A DNA stretch of 39,842 nt from Gemmatimonadota bacterium (GTDB taxonomy: Bacteria; Gemmatimonadota; Gemmatimonadetes; Longimicrobiales; Gaopeijiaceae). Below, one piece after another: positions 1 through 13,600 of this stretch. The translations under genes and the position numbers were made by a program. A model generated the notes under the pieces. That model did not search any database, was not told the origin of the DNA, and was given only the letters and a program-made list of their open reading frames with translations. How positions within the stretch are numbered: the first letter of the stretch is position 1; each line of letters begins with the position of its first letter. The stretch is from the NCBI GenBank assembly GCA_028873845.1, contig JAPPNO010000128.1:1-39842 (forward strand), in the 5' to 3' direction.

Positions 1-27
1 ACGGACTGCCAGGGGCGCCGCGGCCCG

Positions 28-855
28 GTGATCATCCTGCACGCGTCGGATATCCACTTCGGAAAACCGCACCTGCCGGAGCTCTCCGAGGCCCTGGTCC
101 GCTTCGCGCACGACGTGTCCCCGGACGCGGCGGTGATCTCGGGGGACCTGACCCAGCGGGCCAGGGCGGGGGAGTACCGGGCCGCGCGCGCCTTCCTGGA
201 CGCGCTGTCGCCCCACCCCGTCATCACCACCGCGGGGAACCACGATGTCCCCCTCTACCGGATCTGGGAGAGGGTGTTCGCGCCGTATCGCAACTACCGG
301 TCGATCATCGGGCCGGACCGGGACGCGGTTCTCGACGTCGACGGCGGACCTGCCCCCCCCGGCGGCGCCCGTTTCGTGGCCCTCGACTCGTCCTCGCCGC
401 TGCGGGCCATTGTGAACGGCCGCGTCACTGCCCGGCAGCTCGACTTCGCGGACAGGTCCTTCGCCGCGGCGCCGGCCGGTGCGCTTCGCGTCCTGGTCGT
501 CCACCACAACCTGGTCGACCCGGGCGACGGTCCCAGGGCACCGCCGCTGCGAGGCACGGCCCGCATCCTGGACCGGTTGCCGCGCTGGGGTGCCGACCTG
601 GTTCTGTCGGGTCATATTCACCGTGCGTACCTCGGCGGTGGCGACGAGGGGGTGAAGCCGTCCGGGGGCGTACCCGTGATTCTGGCGGGCACGGCTTCGT
701 CGAACCGGGGCCGCGGACGGGAGCGGGGGCGAAACTCCTTCAACCTGATCCGGGTCGAAGGATCGGGGATCGAAGTCACGGTGTATCTTTATTCCCGGGA
801 TGCCGGGGCTTTTCAGCCGGCGCGAAGCCGCCGATACCCCGGCGCGATACGGTAA
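28..855 (+). CDS. Calcineurin-like metallophosphoesterase (CpdA/Icc-like)
   Basis: The 275-residue product carries the full dinuclear metallophosphoesterase signature. D8 and H10 lie in a D-x-H motif, D40 in GDLTQR, N71-H72-D73 in the GNHD motif, H159/H160 in VVHHN, and H196 and H198 in GHIH. This arrangement is typical of the class III cyclic-nucleotide phosphodiesterase (CpdA/Icc) branch, which hydrolyses phosphodiesters using two metal ions in the cytoplasm. No signal peptide is visible. The start is a GTG at 28 with an AGGGG-like ribosome site at about 11-15; a start upstream of the window cannot be excluded but is not needed, because the beta-strand before D8 is complete. The gene ends 42 bp before the outer-membrane barrel gene on the same strand and may be co-transcribed with it. 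The family is certain; the substrate is not. Confidence 0.9.
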   Translation: MIILHASDIHFGKPHLPELSEALVRFAHDVSPDAAVISGDLTQRARAGEYRAARAFLDALSPHPVITTAGNHDVPLYRIWERVFAPYRNYRSIIGPDRDAVLDVDGGPAPPGGARFVALDSSSPLRAIVNGRVTARQLDFADRSFAAAPAGALRVLVVHHNLVDPGDGPRAPPLRGTARILDRLPRWGADLVLSGHIHRAYLGGGDEGVKPSGGVPVILAGTASSNRGRGRERGRNSFNLIRVEGSGIEVTVYLYSRDAGAFQPARSRRYPGAIR

Positions 856-897
856 CCGCTCCACGAACGGATCGGGAGTCAGGGGAATTCTCAGGCG

Positions 898-3186
898 GTG
901 AAAACGATCCAGCTCGGTGACACGCGCGCGGCCGCGGTCGCGGCCGCCGCCCTGACGACGGCCCTGTGCGCCTTCCCCCCGTCCGGGCCGCTCGGCGCGC
1001 AGTCTCCACGCGAGGAAATCGCCTCGGTCGACTTCGTGGGCAACGACGCCTTCTCCGACAACGAGCTCCAGCGGGCGGTCCTCACCCGGGCGTCGGGGTG
1101 CCCGTTCATCCTGGCGGTCACCACCTGCGCGCTGGGAATCGAGTGGGGACGCGACCGCTCGTACTTCAGTCCGCGCACCGTGGGGGTCGATGTGGAGGGC
1201 CTGACCACCCTGTACCGGGCGCATGGCTATCGCGCCGTCGCCATCCGCTCGGAGGTGGAGCAGCGCGGAGACGGCAACGTGGCCGTCACCTTCCACGTCG
1301 ACGAGGGCATCCCCTTCCGGGTGGGGTCGATCGAGCTTGACGGCGACTCGCTGCCCCTCGGGCTGGACCTCGAAGGAGCGTTTCCGATCCACGTCGGGGA
1401 TCCCCTGAGCTTCCTGTTGCTGCAGCAGACCACGGAGAGCCTGACGCTTCGTCTGAGGGACCAGGGGTACGCGTCCGCCGAAGTCTTCAACCGCTTCTTC
1501 CGGGCCGCCGGGAGCGACAGCGCAGCGGTGACCTACCGCGTGGAACTCGGGGCCCTGACCACCTTCGGGCCGGTGCGGGTGACGGGCAACGAACTGCTCG
1601 CGAGCAGCCTGATCCTCGACCGGCTGCCCTTCCGCGAGGGCGACCTTTTTCGCGAGAGCAGGATTCGGGATGCGCAGCGGAGTCTGCACGAACTGGATAT
1701 CGTGGCGCGTGCCGTGGTGCGGCGCGACACGGCCCGCATCGAATCGGACTCGGTCATGCCGATCATTGTGGAGGTGGTTGAAGGGGACGCGCACCGGGTG
1801 CGCATGGAGGGTGGCGGCAACAGTGCCGAGTGCTTCAACTTCGAGAGCCGGTGGACGAGCCGGAACTTCTTCGGCGGAGGGCGCACGCTTCAGGCCCGGG
1901 CCCGCGTGTCCAACCTGCTGGCATCGACCCTGCAGTCCACCTTCCTGTGCTCCCAGGCGGGCGAGGGAGACTACGGCCGCGTCAACTGGCTTGCCGGGAT
2001 CGACTTCAACCAGCCTTCGCTTCTGTCGCCCCGCATGAATCTGCTCGTCGGCATCTTCGCGGAGCGCGAGTCCCTCAAGAACATCTTCGTGCGCCGGGGG
2101 TTGGGCGTGGATGTCGGCCTGAGCCGCACGCTGGGCGGCAATTCCTTCATGAACGTCAGGTTCCGCCCGCAACTGAACCAGCTCGACGCCGCCGAGGTGA
2201 CGCTCTGCGCCACGTTCCTGGCCTGCTCCCCCGAGGACATCGAGGTGCTCTCCGGCTCCCGGTGGCTGGCCCCGGTCGCCCTGTCCCTGAACCGGGACGG
2301 AACCGACGACATCTTCAATCCGACACGCGGGTTCAGGACCCTCGTCGACCTCGAGTGGGCCGATTCGTTCATGGGCTCGGACTACACGTACCTCCGAGCC
2401 TTCGCGGACGCGAGCCTGTACCGGGAGATCGATCCCCGCACGGTGCTCGCGATGCGCGTCCGGGCAGGCAGGATCAGGCCGGGGAGCTTCGCGGGCACAT
2501 TGTCTCCCATGGAGGGGGGACTCGCCGAAATCGTGCCGTCGGAGAAGCGCTTCTACGGTGGCGGCGCGAACAGTCTCCGGGGCTTCGCCCAGAGCTCCCT
2601 GGGGCCGCGGAGCCTTTCGATCCCCGTCGAGGAGCTCCTGCGCCGGCATGGCGTGTCCGACGACCCCACCTGCAGTCCCGCATCGGTCAGGGACCTTACC
2701 TGCGACGGCTCGCAACTGGCAGGGTCCGATCTCTACCAGCTGAGACCGATCGGCGGCCAGGCGACGCTGGAGGCAAACGCCGAACTTCGCTTCCGGCTTG
2801 CCGACGGACTCCTGGGAGGTGTGGCCTTCGTCGATGTCGGGCAGGTATGGCGGCGCACGATGTCGCTCGGCGACCTGGAGTTCAGTCCCGGCGTCGGCAT
2901 CCGCTACAATACGCTCTTCGGGCCCGTCCGCCTGGATGTCGCGTACTCGTTCCGGGACCGTGAGGCACTGCAGGTCGTCACTTCCCAGATCCGTCCCTAC
3001 GATCCCGCGAACGACGCCGAGTCGGACAGGATCGACATCGCGCCCGGGAACAGGCCGGCCGAGTACATCGACTGGGTCGTGTCGGAGAATCTGGCCCTGC
3101 TGGGTCCCCAGGTGCTCTTCGGTGACGAACCGGGCTTCTCGCTCCGGCGCTTCCGGCTCCACTTCTCCATCGGACAGGCCTTCTGA
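898..3186 (+). CDS. BamA/TamA-family outer-membrane barrel assembly protein
   Basis: This 762-residue protein begins with a signal peptide (about 1-35, ending at an AQ site). About three POTRA-like segments follow (roughly 41-135, 140-220 and 221-295), then an Omp85 beta-barrel from about 300 to the C-terminus. The barrel contains a conserved loop-6 R-G-F triplet at 561-563 and ends in phenylalanine, as outer-membrane barrels usually do. Omp85 proteins insert or export proteins at the outer membrane. Because the next gene, 3 bp away, encodes TamB, this is most likely the TamA partner rather than the essential BamA. Eight cysteines in the mature part fall in four sequence-close pairs (68/77, 312/351, 437/443, 592/602), suggesting loop disulfides. 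The GTG start at 898 follows a weak AGGCG. POTRA boundaries are estimates. Confidence 0.87.
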   Translation: MKTIQLGDTRAAAVAAAALTTALCAFPPSGPLGAQSPREEIASVDFVGNDAFSDNELQRAVLTRASGCPFILAVTTCALGIEWGRDRSYFSPRTVGVDVEGLTTLYRAHGYRAVAIRSEVEQRGDGNVAVTFHVDEGIPFRVGSIELDGDSLPLGLDLEGAFPIHVGDPLSFLLLQQTTESLTLRLRDQGYASAEVFNRFFRAAGSDSAAVTYRVELGALTTFGPVRVTGNELLASSLILDRLPFREGDLFRESRIRDAQRSLHELDIVARAVVRRDTARIESDSVMPIIVEVVEGDAHRVRMEGGGNSAECFNFESRWTSRNFFGGGRTLQARARVSNLLASTLQSTFLCSQAGEGDYGRVNWLAGIDFNQPSLLSPRMNLLVGIFAERESLKNIFVRRGLGVDVGLSRTLGGNSFMNVRFRPQLNQLDAAEVTLCATFLACSPEDIEVLSGSRWLAPVALSLNRDGTDDIFNPTRGFRTLVDLEWADSFMGSDYTYLRAFADASLYREIDPRTVLAMRVRAGRIRPGSFAGTLSPMEGGLAEIVPSEKRFYGGGANSLRGFAQSSLGPRSLSIPVEELLRRHGVSDDPTCSPASVRDLTCDGSQLAGSDLYQLRPIGGQATLEANAELRFRLADGLLGGVAFVDVGQVWRRTMSLGDLEFSPGVGIRYNTLFGPVRLDVAYSFRDREALQVVTSQIRPYDPANDAESDRIDIAPGNRPAEYIDWVVSENLALLGPQVLFGDEPGFSLRRFRLHFSIGQAF

Positions 3187-3189
3187 TCG

Positions 3190-6100
3190 ATGAGCGGAAC
3201 GGATACCCGCAAACCGACCGCCGGGGAGTCCCGGAACCGGCGCCGCCCCTGGGGGACGATCCTGCTGCGGGTCGTCATCATCGCGGCCACCGCGTTCGTG
3301 TCGCTGGGGGTCGCCGCCGCCGTGGTCATCAACCACACCACCACGGGGCGGGGTTTCGCCCTCGAGCTGGCCCTCGAGCGGGTGCGTCCGGCACTCAACG
3401 GGACGCTGACCGTCGGCGGGGTGGGTCCCAGCGGACTCCTGGCAGGCGCCACCCTGTACGAAGTCGAGCTCGCCGACAGCGCCGGCCGGCGCGTCCTGGT
3501 CGCCGATTCGGTCCGGGCGCGCTACTCGATCGCGGATTTTTTCGGGGGACCGCCTTCGATCGCCGACCTGCGCGTCTGGTCGCCGATCGTGCACCTGGAG
3601 CCCGAGCCGGGCGAACCGGTGAGTCTCTCGGGGCTCCTGGCCGAAGCCGGGGAGGACGCGGGCGCGCCGGCCTCTTCGGGCGAGGAGACCGGGTCTCCGC
3701 TCTTCCGCATCCGCGGCGCCACGATCACCGACGGCGTGGTGATCATGCGCGACGAGACCGGGGCCGAGGAGAGGGTCGAGGGAATCGAGGCGGACTTTTC
3801 ACGTGTCGACATCGGACCGAGCGAGGATCTGGACCTGGTCGCCGACGCGGACGAAGTCGCGTTGTCGTATCCGCTCGGGTACGGCCGGCTGGAGCTGTCC
3901 GGCCTGCGGGGCGGGATCGAGATCGGCTCCGACGACATCGTGGTGCGGGCGGAGCGGTTCCGGTTGCCGGGATCGGAGGCCGGCGGGAGCATGCGCATCG
4001 ACATGCGGGCCGACGACTGGCCGACCGTCTTCGACCTGGACATCTCCCGGGCCGCGCTGGAGGACCTGAGCTGGCTGGACGAGCGCCTCGGGCGCGGCAC
4101 GGGCCGCGGATCCATGCGCATCCTGGTCGACGGTGCGGACGTGTTCGTCGACGTGGCAGAGGCGCAGGTCGAGATGAAGGGTGGCGCCTTCGCCTTCTCG
4201 GGCGGCCTGTCCGTGACCGGCACGACACGCTTCCGCTCCCTCCGGGCCGTGCCCGACATGCTGTCCACGGCGGAGCTCGAGCCCTGGTTGCCGGACACGC
4301 TCCCCGTGGCCGGACTGCTGTCGGGCGACGTGGTCTTCGATGGCGTGCCGGGGCGGCTGGGCGTGTCGGGGCGGCTGGCGCTGCTCGATGGCGTCACCCG
4401 CGACACTCTGGCCGCCGCAGTCGGCAGTGGCACCGTGCTCGATCCCGGTTCCTTCGAGGAGACCGCGGTCGAGTTCACGTCCCTGGACTACGGCCTGGTG
4501 GCCGACGTCCTGCCCTGGGTGTGGTGGGAAGGGCGGGGAAGCCTCGACCTGGAGGTGAACGGGGACCTGGCGAACGGGATGGAGCTGCGCATCGCGGCGG
4601 ACCGGTCCCTGAACGGCGGACCGCGGAGTTTCGTCGCACTGGACGGAACGCTGTACGGAGACTCGGCGATCTCGATGGTTGACGTGGACGCGACCGTGAG
4701 CCCTCTCGACCTTGCGGTCATCCGCGAGCTCCAGCCCGACTTCCCGCTGACGGGTCCGGTCGACGGATCCGTGTCGCTGGCCGGCCCCCTCGAGCGTCTC
4801 GGGGTGGCCGCCGACCTTGAAACGGAGGCGGGCCGGGTGTCGGCGGAGGGGCACTTCAATGCGCGCGACCCGGCCGCCGGCTATCAGGTGACGGTCTCGG
4901 CCGACGACTTCCGGCTTTCGGAGTGGTTCGGCAACCTGCCCGATTCGACGGTGGTGTCGGCGACGGCGCGACTGAACGGACAGGGACTGGATCTGGGTTC
5001 ACTGCGTGGATCCCTGGTCGCGGAGGCCGGCCGGTCCGTCGTCGGCGGCCTGAGCGTGGACACGGCGAGCGTGAACCTGCGGGTGGACGAGGGCGGTCTC
5101 ATGCACGTCGAGACGCTATACGCGGAGGCGGGCGGGGTGGTGGTGCGAGGGCGGCCGGGGAGCGTCGGAACCGCGGCCGGCGTCGCCGGTGAAGGGGTGA
5201 CGCTGTCGGTTTCCTCACCTTCCGTCCGGCCGCTGCGTCCCCTCTTCATGGGCGAGAACCTCATCGTCTGGGACGAGCTTTCCTCGATCGAGCAGGATGT
5301 GATGATCGAGTTCGACGGCGTGGATCCCGATACCTTCCCCAGGGCGCGCGATGTCCGCTTCGACGGCGCGGTGGAGGGCGACGTGCTCCTGCAGGGCTGG
5401 GTCGGCGGCCTCGAGGCGTCGGCGTCCGTCGCCCTTGCCGGATTCGAGTACGGCCCCAGCTCCGCCGCCGCGGTTCAGGTCGACCTCACCGCCAGCGGCC
5501 TCGGCCTTCTGCCCGCGGATTCGGGCGACGCGCCGTCTCCCCCGCTCCAGCTGGAGGGCGTCGTCACGGGCGACTCGATCGCGGTCGAGGGGCGCCGGTT
5601 TCGTTCCGGCCGGATCGAAGGCCGCTTCGTCCCGGGAGAGGGCGGGCGTCTGCACGCCCTGGTGAGGCGTTCGCGGGACGAGTCGTACGAGGCCCAGGCG
5701 GTGTTCGGTCTGGAGGATGGCGGGGGCCGGGTCGATCTGGACCGGCTTACCCTGGTCCTCCCCGAACGGCGCTGGAGTTTGCAGGGCCCCACGAGCGTGG
5801 AGTGGAACGCGGATTTCGTGGACGTCAACGATTTCGGTCTCATCCGGCCCGGAGCTCCGGGCCTGCGGCTCTTCGCCGACGGGCGTCTGGTGCGCGGCGA
5901 GGGCCAGTCCGCCTTCGACCTTTCGGTCGCCGATCTCGACCTCGGCGTGGTGGCGAGGGTGCTGCAGCTCGACGAGCGGCTGGAGGGGATCGCCTCGGCC
6001 GAGCTGACCGCTGCCGGAACCGCCGCGGACCCCGCCTGGGGCGGTGGAATCCGGGTGGACGAGGCCGTGTACCGGACCCTCCACTTCGACAGCGTTACCG

Positions 6101-7679
6101 CCACGGGCAGCCTCGCCGCCGGCACCCTGGCCGGCGAGATCGAGTCCTGGTCCGCCGGCCGGCGGTCCCTGCGGATCGACGGCAGGGTGCCCATGGACCT
6201 TCGTCTCGCGGCGGTGGACGACCGGCTTCCGGACGGACCCCGCCACATCGAGATCGCGGCGGACGGCTTCCCCGCCGCCATGGTCCTGCCCGGTCTGACC
6301 GGTCTCGAGGAGGTGGACGGTACGATCTCCGGGGTCGTAACGGTCGCGGGCACCCGCTCGAGTCCTCAACCGGACGGGCATCTCGCTCTGGAGAACGCGT
6401 CGGGCTTCATCGAGGCCCTCGGCGTCCGTCTTTCGTCGGTGGACGTCGGCGCCCGGCTGACTTCCGACGGTATTGTGGCCGTCGATGGCACGGGAATGTC
6501 GGGAGAGGGAACGATGCGATTGACCGGGACCGTGGACGTCAGCCACCCCGATTCACTCCCCCTGGACCTGGCCTTCTGGCCGCGGGAGTTCCGGGTCGTG
6601 AGCCGCCGCGACATGGAAGTCGCCGTTTCCGGTGACTCGGTCACGCTGAGCGGGTCCTTCAATTCCCCTCTCGTTCAGGGCCGGCTGGAGGTCAACGACG
6701 GCACCGTCTTCCTCGAGGAGTTCCAGCGCGCGGCGGAAACGATCGACTTCTACGATCCGGTGCTCTTCACGGCCGCGACCCGTGCGATCGGGGCCGCCGG
6801 AGAGGAGAGCGACGACGGCACGGTTGCGCCCCGGAACCCGTTCCTCCAGAACCTGCGCGTCCTGGTCGACCTTCATGTGGGTCCGGGCAACCGGCTCAGA
6901 TCCCGCGAAATGAACGTGGAAACCGCCGGCGACCTGTCGGTCACCTTCGACCGCCAGGGCAACCAGCTCATCCTGCATGGCGGAATCGACGTCGTTCGCG
7001 GCACCTACAGCCTGGGCCCGCGGACGTTCCGCATGACCGCCGGGACCTTCCAGTTCGTGGGCACGCCGGGCTTCAACCCCGGCATCTCGCTGGCCGCCGA
7101 GAACCGCATGCACACCCGCGAGGGCGAGCCGCTGGTGATCACGGCCGACATCTCGGGGACGCTCCTGTCGCCCCACCTTTCGCTCTCGAGTGACGCGGAA
7201 GCGATTTCGGACGCCGATCTGCCCAGCTACATCGTCTTCGGCCGCCCTGCCTCGGCACTGATCGGCGAGGGTGGGGCGGCCTCGGTCGGGGTGGGCAGCA
7301 ACCTGCTTCTGGGACAGGTGATCAACCAGTTCGGGTACCTGCTCGCGCGTGAGCTGGACGTGGACCACCTGTCGGTGTCGCAGGCCGAGCAAAGCCAGGC
7401 CAACGTGGCCTTCGGGGCGTCGTCGCTGCAGGTGGAAGTGGGCTGGTACGTTGGAGATAATGTCTTCCTGACAGGGGTTTATCAGCGGGCCTTCTGCGCC
7501 GACCCCACGTTGCCCGTGGGCAGCGGCGGGGTGCGGGTCGAGGTCGGAATGCCGCGGGACGTGAAGCTGGAGGGCTTCCTGGAGGGCAGGTGCACGCGGG
7601 AGCGGTACCGGGGACTGGGCGACCTGTCGCTGAAGCTGTCGCGCATATGGGGGTTCTCGCTCTTTCGCGAGTGGGGGTA

Positions 7680-7683
<4 letters not shown>
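3190..7683 (+). CDS. tamB: Translocation and assembly module protein TamB
   Basis: The 1497-residue product has a single N-terminal membrane anchor (about residues 19-42, after a basic RRR-P-W stretch). A very long repetitive beta-rich region follows, with no catalytic motif. The C-terminal domain, about 1180-1497, is of the TamB/DUF490 type, with the recognisable segment that runs through 'NRLRSREM', '[10 protein letters not shown]' and '[15 protein letters not shown]'. TamB/AsmA-like proteins are inner-membrane-anchored periplasmic beta-taco bridges. They work with TamA in outer-membrane protein assembly and are also implicated in phospholipid transport between membranes. The length is normal for the family (about 1250-1600). 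The ATG lies 3 bp after the barrel gene's stop, so the two are almost certainly translated from one message. Its stop codon overlaps the proposed uvrA start. Confidence 0.9.
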
Positions 7684-10568
<2,885 letters not shown>

Positions 10569-10687
10569 ATCTCACGAAGCAAGATGCATGCCGCACATTC
10601 CAGTGCACCGTGGAAGGCGCCCATTCCTGGTGGGAGCGAATCCCACTCGGCAACCGTCGCTCCGGCGGGCAGCGGCACCGCGCACGG

Positions 10688-13600
10688 CTATCTCAGCCGC
10701 ACCGCGTCCACGATCCCACGGGTCGTGACCACCTCCAGCCCACTCGTATCGCCAAGCGCCGCCGGCAACGCCCGGTCCCAGTCGCGCAGAATCGCCCGGA
10801 TCCGCCCGGTCGCCGGATCCGTGACGATCGTAAGCGAGCGGGGGTCGTTCCGGTCCACCGTCACCTCCCCCTCGGGCCCTGCCAGCGTGATGCGTTCCAG
10901 CGCCCCCTCCCAGTCGGCCTCGATGGGGACGGCGAAGAAGAAGTACTTGTTCCCGTACTTGTCCTCGCCGGGGGTGAAGGAGAGCGAGAACTCGGCCTGG
11001 CCGCCGCGCCCGAACCCCTCGATCCGGTACGCGCCCCCCTCCGCGGGAAGCTTCGGAGCAGTAAACATCGAGTGCACCGGCTCGATCTTCAATTCGCCGT
11101 TCAGCACGCCGCCCCACAGCACCAGCATCTCGCCCTCCGGCCCGGCACCGGACAAGTCCCCGTTGGTCCAGGTCTCGTCCTTGTTCGCCCGTACCCGGAT
11201 GACCTTCTCGTAGTAGTAGTCGCTGAGCCAGCCCAGCTCGTAGCAGTATCCCATGATGTCGCGGCGGCGTTCGGGCGAAACCACCGAGCCGTCGCGGAAG
11301 TCGTAGCCCCACACCCCGATGCTCCCGTTCGAATAGGGGAAGTCCGGGTCGGTGCCGAGAGCGCCCCCGCACGGGGCGTGCCGGAGATCCAGGTTGTGGC
11401 CCACCTCGTGCGCGAGTTCGGTGTCCCAGGGCTTGCCGAAGCTCACCAGCCCGTTCAGCCGCGCGATCCCGCGCACGTAGCCGTCTTCCGCGTCGGCGAC
11501 GGCGTACCAGTAGCCCGTGGCCTTCTCGGCGCGGTACACCGGTTCCAGTTCGAGGATCATTTCCCAGGTGTTGTCCTCGTTCGTCAGGTCGAGCGACGTG
11601 ACGTAGGGCTCCCGGCTCGTCGCCGTGAACTCCCCGAACGGGAAGGAGTACCTGAACAGGCCCACCTCGGGGCTGTCGTCGTCGACGTTGTCGGTCCACT
11701 CGAAGATCGACGAGTCGGGTTTGTCGGCGTTGAGGACCGGCACCACGGTCAGCTCCAGCGGCGGCACTTCGATCACGTCGAGCGCCGCCGACCCGGTCTC
11801 CGGGTAGCGTGTCCGGCTGCCCTCGGCGCGCGGGATCACCCCGGCGGAGTCGGCCACGACCACGAACTCGGTGCCGTCCACGATGTGCTCGGCGGGGATC
11901 ACGGCGTTGTAGGACCTCAGGAGGCTGCCCTCGTCCGCGGAGGTGGCCAGCCGGTCCTCGCTGCTCGACATCTCCACGCGGTGGACCTCCCTGCCGTCGC
12001 GCGAGAAGGTCGCGACGACCTCGGGCTCGAAGAAGGCGTTCTCCTGATCGCCGACCAGGAAGACCCTGAGCAGTGCCTTCCGGTTCGAGATGAGCGGCAC
12101 GGCGCCTTCGGGACTCTGGATGGCCTGGGTCAGGTAGACGACCGGCAGCGACAGTCTGACGGCGGCCGGGTTGTCGCAGGTGGCACCGTCCGCCACGTCG
12201 AGCGACCCGATCCAATCCTGGAAGGTGGGCGCCGGAGACGCGCACATTTCGGTGTCCTCGTACTCGAGCGCCCTGAGGTTCTCCAGGTCGATCAGGCGGA
12301 AGGGAAGCGCGCCCTCCATGTCCTCGTTCCCGCTGATCCTGATCGTGTCCAGCGGGTCGATGGACGTGATCGCGCCGACGATCCCTCCGGTGAGGTCGTT
12401 GCCGGCCAGGTCGAGGGTCTCCAGTCCGAGCAGGCTGCCGAGTGCGGGCGGGAGGGGCCCCTCCAGACCGTTGCCGGGCAGCCTGAGGTCCCGTATGAGC
12501 GAGTCCTCCACGGTCACGCCATGCCAGTCGTCCAGTTCGGAATCGGTGTCCCAGCCGCCGCGGCTGGTCCAGGAGTCCCCGCCCGTGCTGTCGTAGAGCT
12601 CCATCAGCACAAACCGCTCGGTCACGTCTGAGGGACACGACAGTCCGTATGCGTCCGGGATGCCGTCGAGCCATTCCTGGAACTCGTCGTCGAGGTGGGG
12701 ACATATCCACGTGCTGGAGATGTCCAGGCGGCCGAGGGGGAGGTTCATCATGCTCCTGGGCATGAGGCCCGAGAGATCCTGGTTGCCGTAGAGGTCGAGA
12801 TGCGCCAGTTCGGTGAGATTGCCGAGGTCGGGGGGGAGCTGACCGGAGAGGTTGTTGTTGCGGAACGACAGGGCGGTCAGCGAGGTCAGCTGGCCGAGTT
12901 CCGGCGGAATAGCGCCGCTGAGGTTGTTGTTCCGGGCGCGCAGCGACACGAGCGACGAAAGCCGTCCGAGTTCCGGCGGTATCGAGCCCGTGAATTGGTT
13001 GTCTCCCAGACTCAGGTCTTCCAGCGTGGCGAGGTTGCCGAGCTCGGCCGGAATCGCTCCCGACAGGTTGCTCTGGAAAAGCCACAGAGTGGTCAGCGAC
13101 GACAGGTTGCCCAGCTCCGGGGGAATCGGTCCGCTGAGATTGGTGCGAGGAAAGTACAGGCCCTGCAGCGAGTCCAGCTGCGCGAGCTCGGGCGGTATGG
13201 ATCCGGTGAGCCGGTTGGTTCCGAGAGACAGGTTCACGAGCTTGGAAAGGTTGCCAAGCTCCGGCGGTATCGGGCCGGTGAATCTGTTGTCGAAGAGCCA
13301 CATCCATTCCAGGTTCGACAGGTTGCCAAGTTCCGGCGGAAGGCTGCCCGACAACTGATTCCTCATCAAGTACACTTCCTTGAGTGAGGCCAAGTTCCCG
13401 AATTCGGGGGGGATGGGTCCTGTGAGCAGGTTGTCGTTGAGCCCGAGATCAATCAGGTTCTGGAGCTTGCCCATCTCGGGGGGGAGCGAGCCCGTGATCC
13501 TGTTCCTCGAAAGGCTGAGATCCTCGAGCGAGGTCATATCGCCCAACTCCGGCGGCAGCGGCCCTTCGAACTTGTTGTCGACCATCCACATCGTCTTCAG

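Noticed and set aside
3799-4854. Long minus-strand frame within tamB
   Set aside because: Antisense shadow of tamB: biased His/Gly/Arg composition and no start signals.
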